From positions 1 to 35,325 of the forward strand of contig JAFGHE010000266.1 in assembly GCA_016930295.1 (NCBI GenBank): a stretch of DNA of 35,325 bases, in the 5' to 3' direction. Below, one piece after another: positions 8,637 through 16,880 of the stretch. Position numbers and translations under genes: made by a program. The notes under the pieces were generated by a model. That model made no database searches. It was given only the letters and a program-made list of their open reading frames with translations, and had not been told where the DNA came from. The stretch comes from Sedimentisphaerales bacterium. GTDB taxonomy: Bacteria > Planctomycetota > Phycisphaerae > Sedimentisphaerales > SM23-30. The first letter of the stretch is position 1; each line of letters starts with the position of its first letter.

Positions 8637-8711
8637 GAGAAAATCCGGAAAGGAGCAAAATCTTGATTCGGTGTTCTGCTGGGCCATGACTGGTGATCCC
8701 GTTTTTGTGTC

Positions 8712-9395
8712 TTATCCTATGCGGGCGTTGATGAGATGTTGGTTGTGCCAGGGTTGCTGGTGTTCAGCAGAGCCATGAAGGTGGCTTTGGCCGGCCAGGT
8801 CGGCAGTGCTTATGATTCGGGCGCCTTTGGCCTCGAGTTTACGCAGGCAGAGATGGACATCACGGTTACCGTTGAGTTCCATGGCATCCTTTACCAGGAC
8901 GACCTGTTTTTTCCGGCGGAGCAGACCCAGAACAGTATGCTTTATACCTGTCTCCAGTCCGATCCCAAATACGATAAACTCGTCTGCTTTCACTTCGGAA
9001 AGTAATCGATCGGCCCGGGGCATTTCAAATGGATCTTCGGATCGTTTCTCAAAAATGACCTGCTGGTAGTCGGTCAGTAGATGCCGGGGCAGATCAAGCC
9101 GGTTATCCGGGCCGAACAGGACATTGGAGTTGAGCATGGTATAACGGATTTTTTTCTGGCCCTGAGTTCCTTCGATACAGATATCTTCATTCAGATCGGG
9201 ATCTGGACAGCTCACTTCACGCCGGCAAATGGCAGTAGAGATAACTGGATAATGGTTAATCCGGCTCCATGCGATAATCCGGCGGATATTGCGGAGCATT
9301 TGATCTCGATACTGATCAAGACGATAGACCAGGTCGTACTGGGTATCGACATCAATCAGAATTCGGCGAAATCTGCGCCTTAACAGCTTGACCAT
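8712..9395 (-). CDS. Isochorismatase/cysteine-hydrolase fold protein lacking the catalytic cysteine
   Basis: 227 residues. The fold is recognisable from ILIDVDTQYD (13-21, the Asp of the triad), VIFEKRSEDPF (Lys117 of the triad) and FGIGLETGIKHTVLGLLRRK followed by VVLVKDAM. Active relatives (nicotinamidase, isochorismatase, related cysteine hydrolases) read roughly T-x-x-C-V-K at the third position; here the stretch is T-G-I-K (149-152), two residues shorter and without Cys, so it is probably not a hydrolase. It may bind a ligand or have another activity. The start is well supported: GGGAGG lies about 8 bases before the ATG at 9395. It is divergent from trmB, with a 180-base region holding two palindromes. 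The extra C-terminal 25 residues are His/Gln-rich. Confidence 0.82.
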   Translation of the reverse strand: MVKLLRRRFRRILIDVDTQYDLVYRLDQYRDQMLRNIRRIIAWSRINHYPVISTAICRREVSCPDPDLNEDICIEGTQGQKKIRYTMLNSNVLFGPDNRLDLPRHLLTDYQQVIFEKRSEDPFEMPRADRLLSEVKADEFIVFGIGLETGIKHTVLGLLRRKKQVVLVKDAMELNGNRDVHLCLRKLEAKGARIISTADLAGQSHLHGSAEHQQPWHNQHLINARIG

Positions 9396-9431
9396 CAGTA
9401 AGACCTCCCTGCTTGGCTTACCTTCAATCAG

Positions 9432-9447
9432 AAAGATAGTTATCTTT
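9432..9447. promoter_or_regulatory. Operator-like palindrome upstream of the hydrolase-like gene
   Basis: AAAGATA and TATCTTT flank a central GT, a perfect 7-base inverted repeat, 37 bases before the start at 9395 in the divergent region shared with trmB. The regulator is unknown. Confidence 0.4.
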
Positions 9448-9540
9448 ATGAATGGTAATTGTCATTGTATCAAATCGGTCAGCCCTGTGGTTAGCTTTAG
9501 CACCATTACATAGTCTTCCATTTATCAAGAGAGCTTGTGC

Positions 9541-9558
9541 CAAACGTTTGTTTATAAT
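9541..9558 (+). promoter_or_regulatory. trmB -10 box abutted by a palindrome
   Basis: A perfect TATAAT (9553-9558) lies 17 bases before the trmB start. CAAACGTTTG (9541-9550), a perfect 10-base palindrome, sits immediately upstream of it, where the promoter spacer would be. No good -35 box is visible, which fits an activator- or repressor-controlled promoter but could be chance. Confidence 0.45.
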
Positions 9559-9575
9559 ATGATATGAGGTAACCC

Positions 9576-10232
9576 ATGCTGTGGGCAAGCCAAAGGATGA
9601 ATAAATTGCCGATAACGAATGAAGATATTTCTCTTGATATTGATAAGTGTATAGCTCCCCTGGAGTTACAGGATATTTTTTTTCGTCCCGGGCCGGTGCA
9701 GATCGAGATTGGTTCCGGGAAAGGAACCTTTCTGCTCAACCAGGCGCGTGCGCATCCGGAGGTTAATTATTTGGGTATAGAATGGGCCAATAAGTATTAT
9801 CGCTATAGTGTTGACCGAATGCGGCGCTGGCAGATGGGGAATGTAAGGATTTTACGTGCGGATGCGCGGGAGTTTATCGGTCGTTTTCTACCGGACGAAT
9901 CGGTGCAGACGTATCATGTGTATTTTCCTGATCCCTGGCCCAAGAAACGTCATCATAAGAGACGATTTTTTTGTCCGGATACCATTTTTACCGTCTTACG
10001 CACTCTCCTGCCTGCCGGATTTCTCCGTATTGCCACTGATCATGCGGATTATTTTCAGGTCATAACGGAGGTGTTAAGAGACCATCAGGAGATTGCTCCG
10101 CGTTTTGAACAGGTCGATTTTTATCCCACCGACTCGGCCGATGTTGGGGAGTGGGTGGGGTCAAACTTCGAACGCAAGTATCTGCGCGAGGGAAGAAAAA
10201 TCTACACCCTGGCTTTAAGGAAAATCCAATAG
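9576..10232 (+). CDS. trmB: tRNA (guanosine(46)-N7)-methyltransferase
   Basis: 218 residues, typical of TrmB. It uses SAM to methylate G46 in the variable loop of tRNAs. The SAM site is IEIGSGKGTF (43-52) with LGIEW (66-70) as the acidic strand end; RADAREF (95-100) and the diagnostic YFPDPWPKKRHHKRR block (116-130) follow, then LRIATDHADY. The ATG at 9576 has GAGGT 6 bases upstream; an alternative ATG at 9597 has no spaced site. It stands alone, divergent from the hydrolase-like gene. Confidence 0.96.
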   Translation: MLWASQRMNKLPITNEDISLDIDKCIAPLELQDIFFRPGPVQIEIGSGKGTFLLNQARAHPEVNYLGIEWANKYYRYSVDRMRRWQMGNVRILRADAREFIGRFLPDESVQTYHVYFPDPWPKKRHHKRRFFCPDTIFTVLRTLLPAGFLRIATDHADYFQVITEVLRDHQEIAPRFEQVDFYPTDSADVGEWVGSNFERKYLREGRKIYTLALRKIQ

Positions 10233-10299
10233 AGCAGAGGAAAGTTATTTGAGAAGTATGATTTCAGATTTTTGATTAAAGATGCGGATATTTTTTTAT

Positions 10300-10328
10300 T
10301 TGTACGTGAAACATTCTTTTTTTATACT
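10300..10328 (+). promoter_or_regulatory. Candidate promoter for the 10403 gene
   Basis: TATACT (10323-10328) is a good -10 box; TTGTAC lies 17 bases upstream (10300-10305) and matches the -35 consensus poorly. It is 74 bases before the start. Confidence 0.35.
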
Positions 10329-10402
10329 TTATGGATAGTGTAGCCCCAAAAATGTAATTTTTATAAAATTTTGTAGGATAAGATGTTACTGGAGGCCTGC
10401 TA

Positions 10403-10996
10403 ATGAAAAAGCTTGTTATTTTACTGCTGATTGTCGCCGCGGCGGGTTCGATTTATTATTATCAAAAGCAAAATGATCCGGGGCCGGATTTGGAAGTGGA
10501 GTATTATATGAGAAAGATTCTGGTTCCGGACTGGACTCCGCTGGGCCGACTAGATGATCCGGAATTTCTGGAACTCAGGCCGGATCGATATTATATCCTG
10601 ATCGTGTCCGTGCCGGCCCGGGTATTCCGGTCTCTGGACCCCGAGACACATATTCAGATCCAGAATCCCACCAAAGAGGATGAGTACTGGATTCACAACC
10701 AGAAACCCTATCCGAATTTTACCTTATACCTCGAAAACGGTCAGGGATTGAAGCCCAAGCGTATAACGGCCTGGCCTCGTAAATCTTTTAATAAGCCGCT
10801 GAATTTTGATAATCAAAATGGCTGGTATCCGACCGATAAGGATAAATCCAATGAACGATTTCATATCGGTATGTTGTGGAAGTTAACTGAAAAGAAATCG
10901 TTCGGAGACCTCAAAATCCAGATGGGTGATAACGAGCCGATACCGATTGAAAATACAAAATACGAACCCACACCCTGGGAAGAATTGACCCTTTAA
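10403..10996 (+). CDS. Membrane-anchored or secreted protein of unknown function
   Basis: 197 residues, not recognised. The N-terminus MKKLVILLLIVAAAGSIYYY is a single hydrophobic signal/anchor without a lipobox, so the rest is predicted outside the cytoplasm. The body is rich in charged and aromatic residues, with no Cys and no repeat: RKILVPDWTPLGRLDDPEFL early, and FHIGMLWKLTEKK near the end. The start is firm: GGAGG 7 bases before the ATG. It is followed convergently by the aldo/keto reductase-like gene 25 bases on. No enzyme motif seen. Confidence 0.8.
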   Translation: MKKLVILLLIVAAAGSIYYYQKQNDPGPDLEVEYYMRKILVPDWTPLGRLDDPEFLELRPDRYYILIVSVPARVFRSLDPETHIQIQNPTKEDEYWIHNQKPYPNFTLYLENGQGLKPKRITAWPRKSFNKPLNFDNQNGWYPTDKDKSNERFHIGMLWKLTEKKSFGDLKIQMGDNEPIPIENTKYEPTPWEELTL

Positions 10997-11021
10997 AATA
11001 ACCTCGTTTTCTCAATACCTT

Positions 11022-11951
11022 TCACATGGACCATGGTTCGGCTTTGATGTCTAGTTCGTCGGACCAGCGGTAGTGCAGAGTGACGATGTCATTGATGATA
11101 TCCTCAGGGAGTGGTTTTATGTTGTCGGCGGCGGCCAGGAATGACTGAAAATGTTCCGGCCGGCTGGTGGCGCCGACGGTGGCACGGACCTGGAGGAAGC
11201 TGTGAGCGAAGCGCACGCAGAACTCGGTCCAGTTTTTGATGCCGGATCGTTCGAAGATGGGCGCGACTTCGACGGCTCGTTTTTGCAGGTAATCCTGCCA
11301 GGCGAAGCCGGGTACATCGCGGAGCTTGTGGACCGGGCCGCCGGAGACGGTGCGCATACCGATGAAGGGCTCATTTCGCTCCATCAGCAGGTCCCAGAGT
11401 TCGTTGGAGGCAAAACGCTGCAGGGGATTCAGGTAGAAAATGCAGCCATCAATGATCCCTTCGGTATAGCCGCCACGCAGCGCCTTGATCACCGGCTTGG
11501 ATGTCCAGGGGAACACTTCCAGTACAAAACGCTTTACCAGACCCTCGTCCCGAATCCGGGCAAATTCCGCATAACAGTTGCCGCCGTGGGCCAACTCATC
11601 GGCCAGGTCCCCGCCCAGACAAAGCTGGCCCAGTTCCATACTCTCCAGCCTCAGCGGCTCCAGATTCTGTCGAATCACATCGCGAATCTCGGCGATACTG
11701 CTCCAACCGATCTTGACAATCAGTTTGGGCACCTTAGCGCGATCCTGGTCAAACGCGGCACGCAAAACATCAAGAGCGTCGTCATAGGTATGGCTGGTAT
11801 GAAACCAGATACCGGCATCCATGGCCATGCGCGCCATTTTTACACGATCTTCAAAAGGAATCTTATTGTCACCCAGACGCGTGGTGCCATAGACATAAGC
11901 AGATATATCCGTCAGTAATCCTGATTTTGTCGAAGAAGCATTTTGGTTCAT
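11022..11951 (-). CDS. Aldo/keto reductase family protein with degenerate active site
   Basis: 309 residues, the usual AKR length. The TIM-barrel pattern is clear: YGTTRLGD, ARMAMDAGIWFHTSHTYDDA where AKRs read AGINFFDTADxYG, KLIVKIGWSS with the active Lys80, and a C-terminal RFAHSFLQVRATVGATSRPE resembling the NADPH-binding end with PGASSPE. Of the catalytic tetrad Asp-Tyr-Lys-His, Tyr56 and Lys80 are kept, the Asp position is His51, and the His position falls in GQLCLGG with no His. Reductase activity is therefore doubtful. The ATG at 11951 has a weak AGGA site 12 bases upstream. It is not in an operon with a recognisable pathway. Confidence 0.85.
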   Translation of the reverse strand: MNQNASSTKSGLLTDISAYVYGTTRLGDNKIPFEDRVKMARMAMDAGIWFHTSHTYDDALDVLRAAFDQDRAKVPKLIVKIGWSSIAEIRDVIRQNLEPLRLESMELGQLCLGGDLADELAHGGNCYAEFARIRDEGLVKRFVLEVFPWTSKPVIKALRGGYTEGIIDGCIFYLNPLQRFASNELWDLLMERNEPFIGMRTVSGGPVHKLRDVPGFAWQDYLQKRAVEVAPIFERSGIKNWTEFCVRFAHSFLQVRATVGATSRPEHFQSFLAAADNIKPLPEDIINDIVTLHYRWSDELDIKAEPWSM

Positions 11952-12166
11952 TATTTAAGGAGTCCTTTCGTCAGGTTTGAAGCTCCGACCCAGTGGCTGT
12001 GTGACAGTTCTGAGCCATTTCGTATATGTATAGCACACTCAGTTGTTACGGTTTTCACGGCCGACACGGCCATGGTACATAGGTTATAAATTAAATATTA
12101 AAAATAAAATATAAAAACTACAGGGTAAAAATAAAAAAGGATAAGAAGGCACATAAGCACAGTTCG

Positions 12167-12200
12167 ACACTTCGAGTTCGCTCAGGAGAGGCAGGCTCAC
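12167..12200. repeat. Interspersed repeat of ttcgag..ctcagg..ggcaggct type, copy 1
   Basis: The stretch reads ttcgagttcgctcagg then gaggcaggctc. A related copy is at 16881-16914 (ttcgaattgcactcaggg then caggctt). Repeats of this wording recur between genes in many environmental genomes (from memory). It lies in the gene-poor stretch 11952-12534, which also holds an inverted repeat, a hairpin and a promoter but no gene I can support. Confidence 0.5.
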
Positions 12201-12216
12201 TACAGGCAAATGGCAT

Positions 12217-12308
12217 AAAGGAGGTTTTTTTATGTTATTGATATATAGATAGTTATGAATTTTGAGCAGAGTAGGTTAATACGGCATGGGCTGTTATATC
12301 TATATATC
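12217..12308 (+). other. Six-codon ORF with strong ribosome site, overlapping a 12-bp inverted repeat
   Basis: AAAGGAGG (12217-12224) precedes an ATG at 12232 by 7 bases, but the frame is only six codons (MLLIYR, stop 12250-12252). Its last codons form the left arm GATATATAGATA (12240-12251) of a perfect 12-base inverted repeat with TATCTATATATC (12297-12308). It could be a leader peptide/attenuator or the remnant of a gene start; nothing downstream in frame supports a gene. Confidence 0.3.
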
Positions 12309-12316
12309 TGGGACAA

Positions 12317-12338
12317 GGGCGACCATGTCGGTCGACCC
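12317..12338. repeat. GC-rich hairpin
   Basis: GGGCGACC and GGTCGACCC form an imperfect stem with one bulge around atgtc. The T-run at 12354 is too far away for a standard terminator. Similar GGCGACC hairpins are common intergenic repeats. Confidence 0.4.
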
Positions 12339-12418
12339 CTCTATTAAATTCCCTTTTTTAACAGAAGGTTTTAATATTTATATACACTCTAAACACTATA
12401 AAAGATTAGTAATTTCCC

Positions 12419-12448
12419 TTGACATATAAACAGGCCGGATAGTAAAAT
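12419..12448 (+). promoter_or_regulatory. Candidate sigma70-type promoter of the RCC1-repeat gene
   Basis: A perfect TTGACA (12419-12424) and TAAAAT (12443-12448, five of six) are separated by 18 bases. The predicted leader is about 80 bases, with GTAAGGAG before the ATG at 12535. Confidence 0.6.
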
Positions 12449-12534
12449 GTAGACTTGAGGATATTTACCCGGCGAGAGAGAGACTGAGGCAGCCATTCTA
12501 CGCTGGGATTTATTCATAAGGTAAGGAGAAGAAA

Positions 12535-15330
12535 ATGAAAACGTATCTGCGCTGGGTGTTTGTTTTTGTGGTTTTTCACTTATTGACATTAACTGCAGCC
12601 GCCGGGGCTCAACCGACCGGCAAAATTGTAGGATGGGGCAGTCAGGTGATGGGGGGTGATCTAAGTAGCGGTTTTGTGGACGTGGCCGCAGGCTACCTGC
12701 ATAGTCTGGGTCTAAAGGAGGACGGCTCGATCGTGGTTTGGGGAGAAAACGATGATGGTCAATGCAATTTACCTGTGCCCAACAGCGGCTTTGTGGCTGT
12801 ATCAGTAGGCAACTGGCACAATCTGGGCTTAAAAGAAGACGGCTCGATTGTGGCCTGGGGAGATTGCTTTTTGGGTCGATGCAATGTGCCTGCGCCCAAC
12901 AGCGGCTTTGTAGCGGTGGCCGCAGGCAGCTCTCACAGTCTGGGCCTCAAGGAGGACGGCTCGATAGTTGCCTGGGGATATAATTACAGTGGTCAATGCG
13001 ATGTGCCTGTGCCCAACAGCGGCTTTGTGGCGGTGGCCGCAGGCGGCTCTCACAGTCTGGGTTTGAAGGAGGACGGCTCGATTGTAGCCTGGGGAAGCAA
13101 CCTTGGCACTGTACCCGCGCCCAACAGCAGTTTTGTGGCGGTGTCCGTAGGCAATGATCACTGTCTGGGCCTCAAGGAGGACGGTTCGATTGTTGCCTGG
13201 GGATACAATTACAGTGGTCAATGCGATGTACCCGCGCCCAACAGCGGTTTTATGGCTGTGGCAGCAGAAAACGATCACAGTCTGGGTCTCAAGGAGGACG
13301 GCTCGATTGTAGCCTGGGGAAGCAACCTTGATGGTCAATGCGATGTACCCGCGCCTAACAGCGGTTTTGTAGCGGTGGCTGCAGGTTGGCAACACAGTCT
13401 GGCCCTGAAAGAGGATGGTTCGATTGTAGCCTGGGGTAGTAACAGACATAGTCAATGCAATGTACCTGCACCCAACAGCGGCTTTGTGGCTGTGGCTGCG
13501 AGTGGACACATTCTGGGACTAAAGTGCAACGGCTCGATTATAGCCTGGGGCAGTAACACTGAAGGTCAATGCGACGTACCCGCGCCTAACTGCGGCTTTG
13601 TGGCGGTGGCCGCAGCCGTAGGCGGCGCTCACAGTCTGGGCCTTAAGGAGGACGGTTCGATTGTAGCCTGGGGCAGGAATAACGATGGCCAATGCGATGT
13701 GCCCGGGCCCAACAGAGATTTTGTGGCCGTAGCGGCAGGCTTTGATAACAGTCTGGGGCTCAAGGAGGACGGCTCGATTGTAGCATGGGGAGATAATGAA
13801 TATGGTCAATGCGACGTGCCCGCCCCCAATAGCGGTTTTGTGGCCGTATCAGTGAGCTTAGTACATACTCTGGGTCTCAAGAACAACGGCTCGATTGTGG
13901 CTTGGGGAGACAACAGTAATGGTCAATGCAATGTGCCCGCGCCCAACACCGGCTTTGTGGACTTGGCCGCAGGACGGGAACATAGTCTGGGGCTGAAAGA
14001 CGACGGCTCGGTTGTTGCCTGGGGAGACAATGGCGATGGCCAATGCGATGTACCTGCGCCTAACAGCGGTTTTGCGGCGATAGCCGCAGGTTGGTATCAC
14101 AGTCTGGGCCTGAAGGAGGACGGCTCGATCGTGACTTGGGGAGACAACAGCTATAGTCAATGCGATGTACCCGCGCCTAACAGCGATTTTGTGGCCGTAG
14201 CGGCAGGTCGCCGTCAAAATTTGGCGTTGAAGGCCTGTCTAGGGTATCAGGAATGGACATTTGACACAGATGCCAATCCGGCCCTGCCGGAGACAGACCT
14301 GAATAGTTTTGGTACCGCCTCGATAGATATCTATGTGGACGGATACTATGCCGGGGCATCGGGTTGGTCTGAAAGCTGGCTGGGCCGGTCCGGGGTATGG
14401 CATGGGGCGTTGGTCCAGATGACCATTACCGTACCGAGTAATATAATATGTGCCGATTATAATAAGGTTGAGGTGGAAGTGGGTTATCGCAGCGGTCAGT
14501 TTGATGGGGAGATATTAAGTCCCACCCAAGGTGTAATATTTCTAGGAGCCGCCAGTGAACTTATGAGTGACGGCTGGAAGCAGCTCAACATGGGCTGGTT
14601 GGTAGAATCCTCTTCGACCGAAGAAGTAATATCCCTGCAATTTAGAGACGGTTGTGGCGAGATCGATTATGTCCGCGTAGATAGCCAATTATTTGGAGAT
14701 AGTGTCTTCAACGTAACCTTCCCGGATGCCAACCTGGAGACCGCGGTTCGGGATGCATTGGGTATTCCCGCTCCCACTTCGATTACCAACATGGATATGC
14801 TGGCTCTGACTCATTTGACAGCTGATCACTCTTATATAACAGATCTTACCGGTCTGGAATATGCTTTGAATCTGACTAATTTGATTCTTGTGGACAACAG
14901 CATAAGTGATGTGAGTGCGCTGTCAAATCTGATGAATTTGAGGGATTTAATTCTATATGATAATAATTTAAGTGACCTGAGCGGACTGTTGAGTCTGACG
15001 AATCTGATCCATCTTAATATAGATATTAATCCATTGAATACGAGAGCCTATTGTTCTGATCTATTAGTAATTGAATCCAATAATCCTGACATTTTTATTT
15101 CTTATGATCTTAATTCCAATCCGCTTACCGGAGACTGCATCACGGACCTGACGGATTTCGGTGAGTTTTCCGTTCATTGGCTGGAGACCGGCTGCGATGA
15201 AAGTAATAACTGGTGTGGCGGGGCGGACCTTGACCGTATTAGCGATGTAGATTTAAACGACCTGACGGAGTTGGCTAGCCTATGGTTGGGAGAAGGACTA
15301 TTACCCGGTCCACCCAATTCTGGTCCTTGA
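12535..15330 (+). CDS. Exported RCC1-repeat / leucine-rich-repeat protein with dockerin-like end
   Basis: 931 residues. Signal peptide (to about residue 25, ending AAAGAQ); then 13 full RCC1-type repeats plus one truncated (about 46-566), each about 39 residues with consensus GFVAVAAG..HSLGLKEDGS then IVAWG and QCDVPAPNS, predicting a beta-propeller; then a beta-rich domain starting YQEWTFDTDANPALPETD (from about 572), a short leucine-rich segment (about 770-840, LTGLEYALNLTNL) and two dockerin-like Asp repeats (about 865-920, NNWCGGADLD). RCC1 propellers in bacteria are usually extracellular binding modules; the ligand is unknown. AAGGAG lies 6 bases before the ATG. The gene is the first of a tandem pair with the one at 15422, which shares the start, the ribosome site and everything after the RCC1 block. 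Confidence 0.92.
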   Translation: MKTYLRWVFVFVVFHLLTLTAAAGAQPTGKIVGWGSQVMGGDLSSGFVDVAAGYLHSLGLKEDGSIVVWGENDDGQCNLPVPNSGFVAVSVGNWHNLGLKEDGSIVAWGDCFLGRCNVPAPNSGFVAVAAGSSHSLGLKEDGSIVAWGYNYSGQCDVPVPNSGFVAVAAGGSHSLGLKEDGSIVAWGSNLGTVPAPNSSFVAVSVGNDHCLGLKEDGSIVAWGYNYSGQCDVPAPNSGFMAVAAENDHSLGLKEDGSIVAWGSNLDGQCDVPAPNSGFVAVAAGWQHSLALKEDGSIVAWGSNRHSQCNVPAPNSGFVAVAASGHILGLKCNGSIIAWGSNTEGQCDVPAPNCGFVAVAAAVGGAHSLGLKEDGSIVAWGRNNDGQCDVPGPNRDFVAVAAGFDNSLGLKEDGSIVAWGDNEYGQCDVPAPNSGFVAVSVSLVHTLGLKNNGSIVAWGDNSNGQCNVPAPNTGFVDLAAGREHSLGLKDDGSVVAWGDNGDGQCDVPAPNSGFAAIAAGWYHSLGLKEDGSIVTWGDNSYSQCDVPAPNSDFVAVAAGRRQNLALKACLGYQEWTFDTDANPALPETDLNSFGTASIDIYVDGYYAGASGWSESWLGRSGVWHGALVQMTITVPSNIICADYNKVEVEVGYRSGQFDGEILSPTQGVIFLGAASELMSDGWKQLNMGWLVESSSTEEVISLQFRDGCGEIDYVRVDSQLFGDSVFNVTFPDANLETAVRDALGIPAPTSITNMDMLALTHLTADHSYITDLTGLEYALNLTNLILVDNSISDVSALSNLMNLRDLILYDNNLSDLSGLLSLTNLIHLNIDINPLNTRAYCSDLLVIESNNPDIFISYDLNSNPLTGDCITDLTDFGEFSVHWLETGCDESNNWCGGADLDRISDVDLNDLTELASLWLGEGLLPGPPNSGP
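12670..14232 (+). repeat. In-frame tandem DNA repeat (117 bp) encoding RCC1 units
   Basis: Thirteen full units and one partial. Most units are 117 bp, and several segments are near-identical at DNA level (aaggaggacggctcgat recurs almost unchanged), which suggests recent duplication or gene conversion. Unit 4 is shorter (lacks the GQCD part) and unit 9 is a few codons longer. It causes long antisense open frames that are not genes. Confidence 0.9.
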
Positions 15331-15421
15331 CCCGGCTTCGTCCTGATGAATTACGTCGGGATAAGCGGGAAGTTAAAGAATTCAGGAGACAGCTTTTTAT
15401 ATATCAAGTAAGGAGAGGAAA

Positions 15422-16744
15422 ATGAAAACGTATTTAACCTGGGTGTTTATTTTTGTGGTTTTATCCGATACATCCCTAATGGCGACACCTGCCTGGTGGA
15501 CCGATCCGCCGGGTGCGGCGCCGACTACGTATCAGGAATGGACATTTGACACAGATGCCGATCCGGCCCTGCCGGAGACGGACCTGAATAATAATGGTAC
15601 GGCCTCGATAGATGTATATGTGGATGGATACTATGTTGGTGATCCCGGTTGGTATGAAAACTGGCTGGGTCGGTCCGGAGTATGGCATGGGGCAGTAGCC
15701 CAGATGACGGTTACTGTGCCGAACAACTCAGACTCGTCCGATTATAAGGAGGTCTGGTTGGAACTGGGTTATCGCAGCGATATTTTTGACTGGGAAGTTT
15801 TAAGTCCCACGGCAGGTGTAACGTTTCTGGGTGCCACCAGTGACTATGTAGGTGACGGCTGGCAGCAACTGGACATGGGCTGGTTGATGGAACCGTCTGT
15901 GAGTGAAGAAGTGATTTATCTGGAATTCTGGGACGGTGGCGCGAACCTGGATTATGTCATTGTAGATACCCGGAGCGGGAACTATGTAACGTTCCCGGAT
16001 GCCCTTCTGGAAAATAAGATTCGGGATGAGTTGGGTATCCCCGCGCCTATACAGATTACCGATATGGATATGCTGGATTTGACTTCTCTGACCAGGAAAG
16101 GTGCGGTTAATAATAAAATCTTGAATTTGACCGGGCTGGAATACGCTTTAAATCTGAATTATTTGAATCTATGGAATAATGACATAAGTGACCTAAGTGC
16201 GCTGTCGAGTCTGACGAAACTGACTGAGTTGGATCTGGCGTTTAACAACATAAGTGATGTGAGTTCTCTTGCGAATCTGCCGAATCTGACAAGGTTGCAT
16301 CTATATGTTAACAATATAAGTGACCTGAGCGTCTTATCGAATCTGCCGAGTCTGACGGAATTAGCACTGGAGGGAAACTCAATATATAGCGTTTCTGGTT
16401 TGGCGAATATACCAAGTTTAATGTTTTTGGGTCTGTCCTATAATAACATCATTGATCTGAGTGACCTGACGGAATTGACAAATCTGTATGAACTCCGTCT
16501 AAAAGGTAATCCATTGAAAATAACAACCGTTTGTACTTATTTTCCCATAATTGGCTCTAATAATCCCAACCTGTATTGTATTGATTATTATGATTATTAT
16601 GACCCCAATCCGCTTACTGAAGATTGCAGTATGGACCTGGGGGATTTAGGCGAGCTTTCCGCTCATTGGCTGGAGAGTGGCTGTGATGAGGGTAATAACT
16701 GGTGCTCCGGAGCGGATCTTGACGTATTAACGATGTGGATATAA
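15422..16744 (+). CDS. Exported leucine-rich-repeat protein, paralogue of the upstream gene, frameshifted at its 3' end
   Basis: 440 residues as read. The signal peptide begins MKTYLTWVFIFVV, almost the same as in the 12535 gene; the YQEWTFDTDADPALPETD domain starts at residue 37, followed by VTFPDALLENKIRDELGIPA (about 188), five to six internalin-like leucine-rich repeats of about 22 residues (about 235-360) and a dockerin-like C-terminus. At 16723/16724 one base present in the paralogue is missing (gac-gtatta versus gaccgtatta). The reading therefore ends VLTMWI-stop instead of the second Asp repeat. Restoring one base gives RINDVDINDL and a stop at 16822-16824, matching the paralogue to its SGP end. 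GGAGAGG lies 4 bases before the ATG. Either a real mutation or a sequencing error; the rest should still be exported. Confidence 0.88.
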   Translation: MKTYLTWVFIFVVLSDTSLMATPAWWTDPPGAAPTTYQEWTFDTDADPALPETDLNNNGTASIDVYVDGYYVGDPGWYENWLGRSGVWHGAVAQMTVTVPNNSDSSDYKEVWLELGYRSDIFDWEVLSPTAGVTFLGATSDYVGDGWQQLDMGWLMEPSVSEEVIYLEFWDGGANLDYVIVDTRSGNYVTFPDALLENKIRDELGIPAPIQITDMDMLDLTSLTRKGAVNNKILNLTGLEYALNLNYLNLWNNDISDLSALSSLTKLTELDLAFNNISDVSSLANLPNLTRLHLYVNNISDLSVLSNLPSLTELALEGNSIYSVSGLANIPSLMFLGLSYNNIIDLSDLTELTNLYELRLKGNPLKITTVCTYFPIIGSNNPNLYCIDYYDYYDPNPLTEDCSMDLGDLGELSAHWLESGCDEGNNWCSGADLDVLTMWI

Positions 16745-16880
16745 ATGATTTAATGGAGTTCATCGACTTATGGTTGATACAAGATCCGTTACCTATTCCT
16801 CCGCCATGTGCATCTGGCCCCTGACCCGGTTACTTCCTGTCAGACTGCGCCGTGACAGATCCGGCTTTTAGAGCAGGTGA

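Noticed and set aside
12829-14217. Long antisense open frames across the RCC1 block
   Set aside because: They mirror the 117-bp repeat in the coding gene; translations are repeated His/Tyr-rich strings with no ribosome site. Shadows of the sense gene.
12670-14232. Possible CRISPR-like array
   Set aside because: Regular spacing is 117 bp and in frame, encoding RCC1 repeats; there are no unique spacers and no cas genes.
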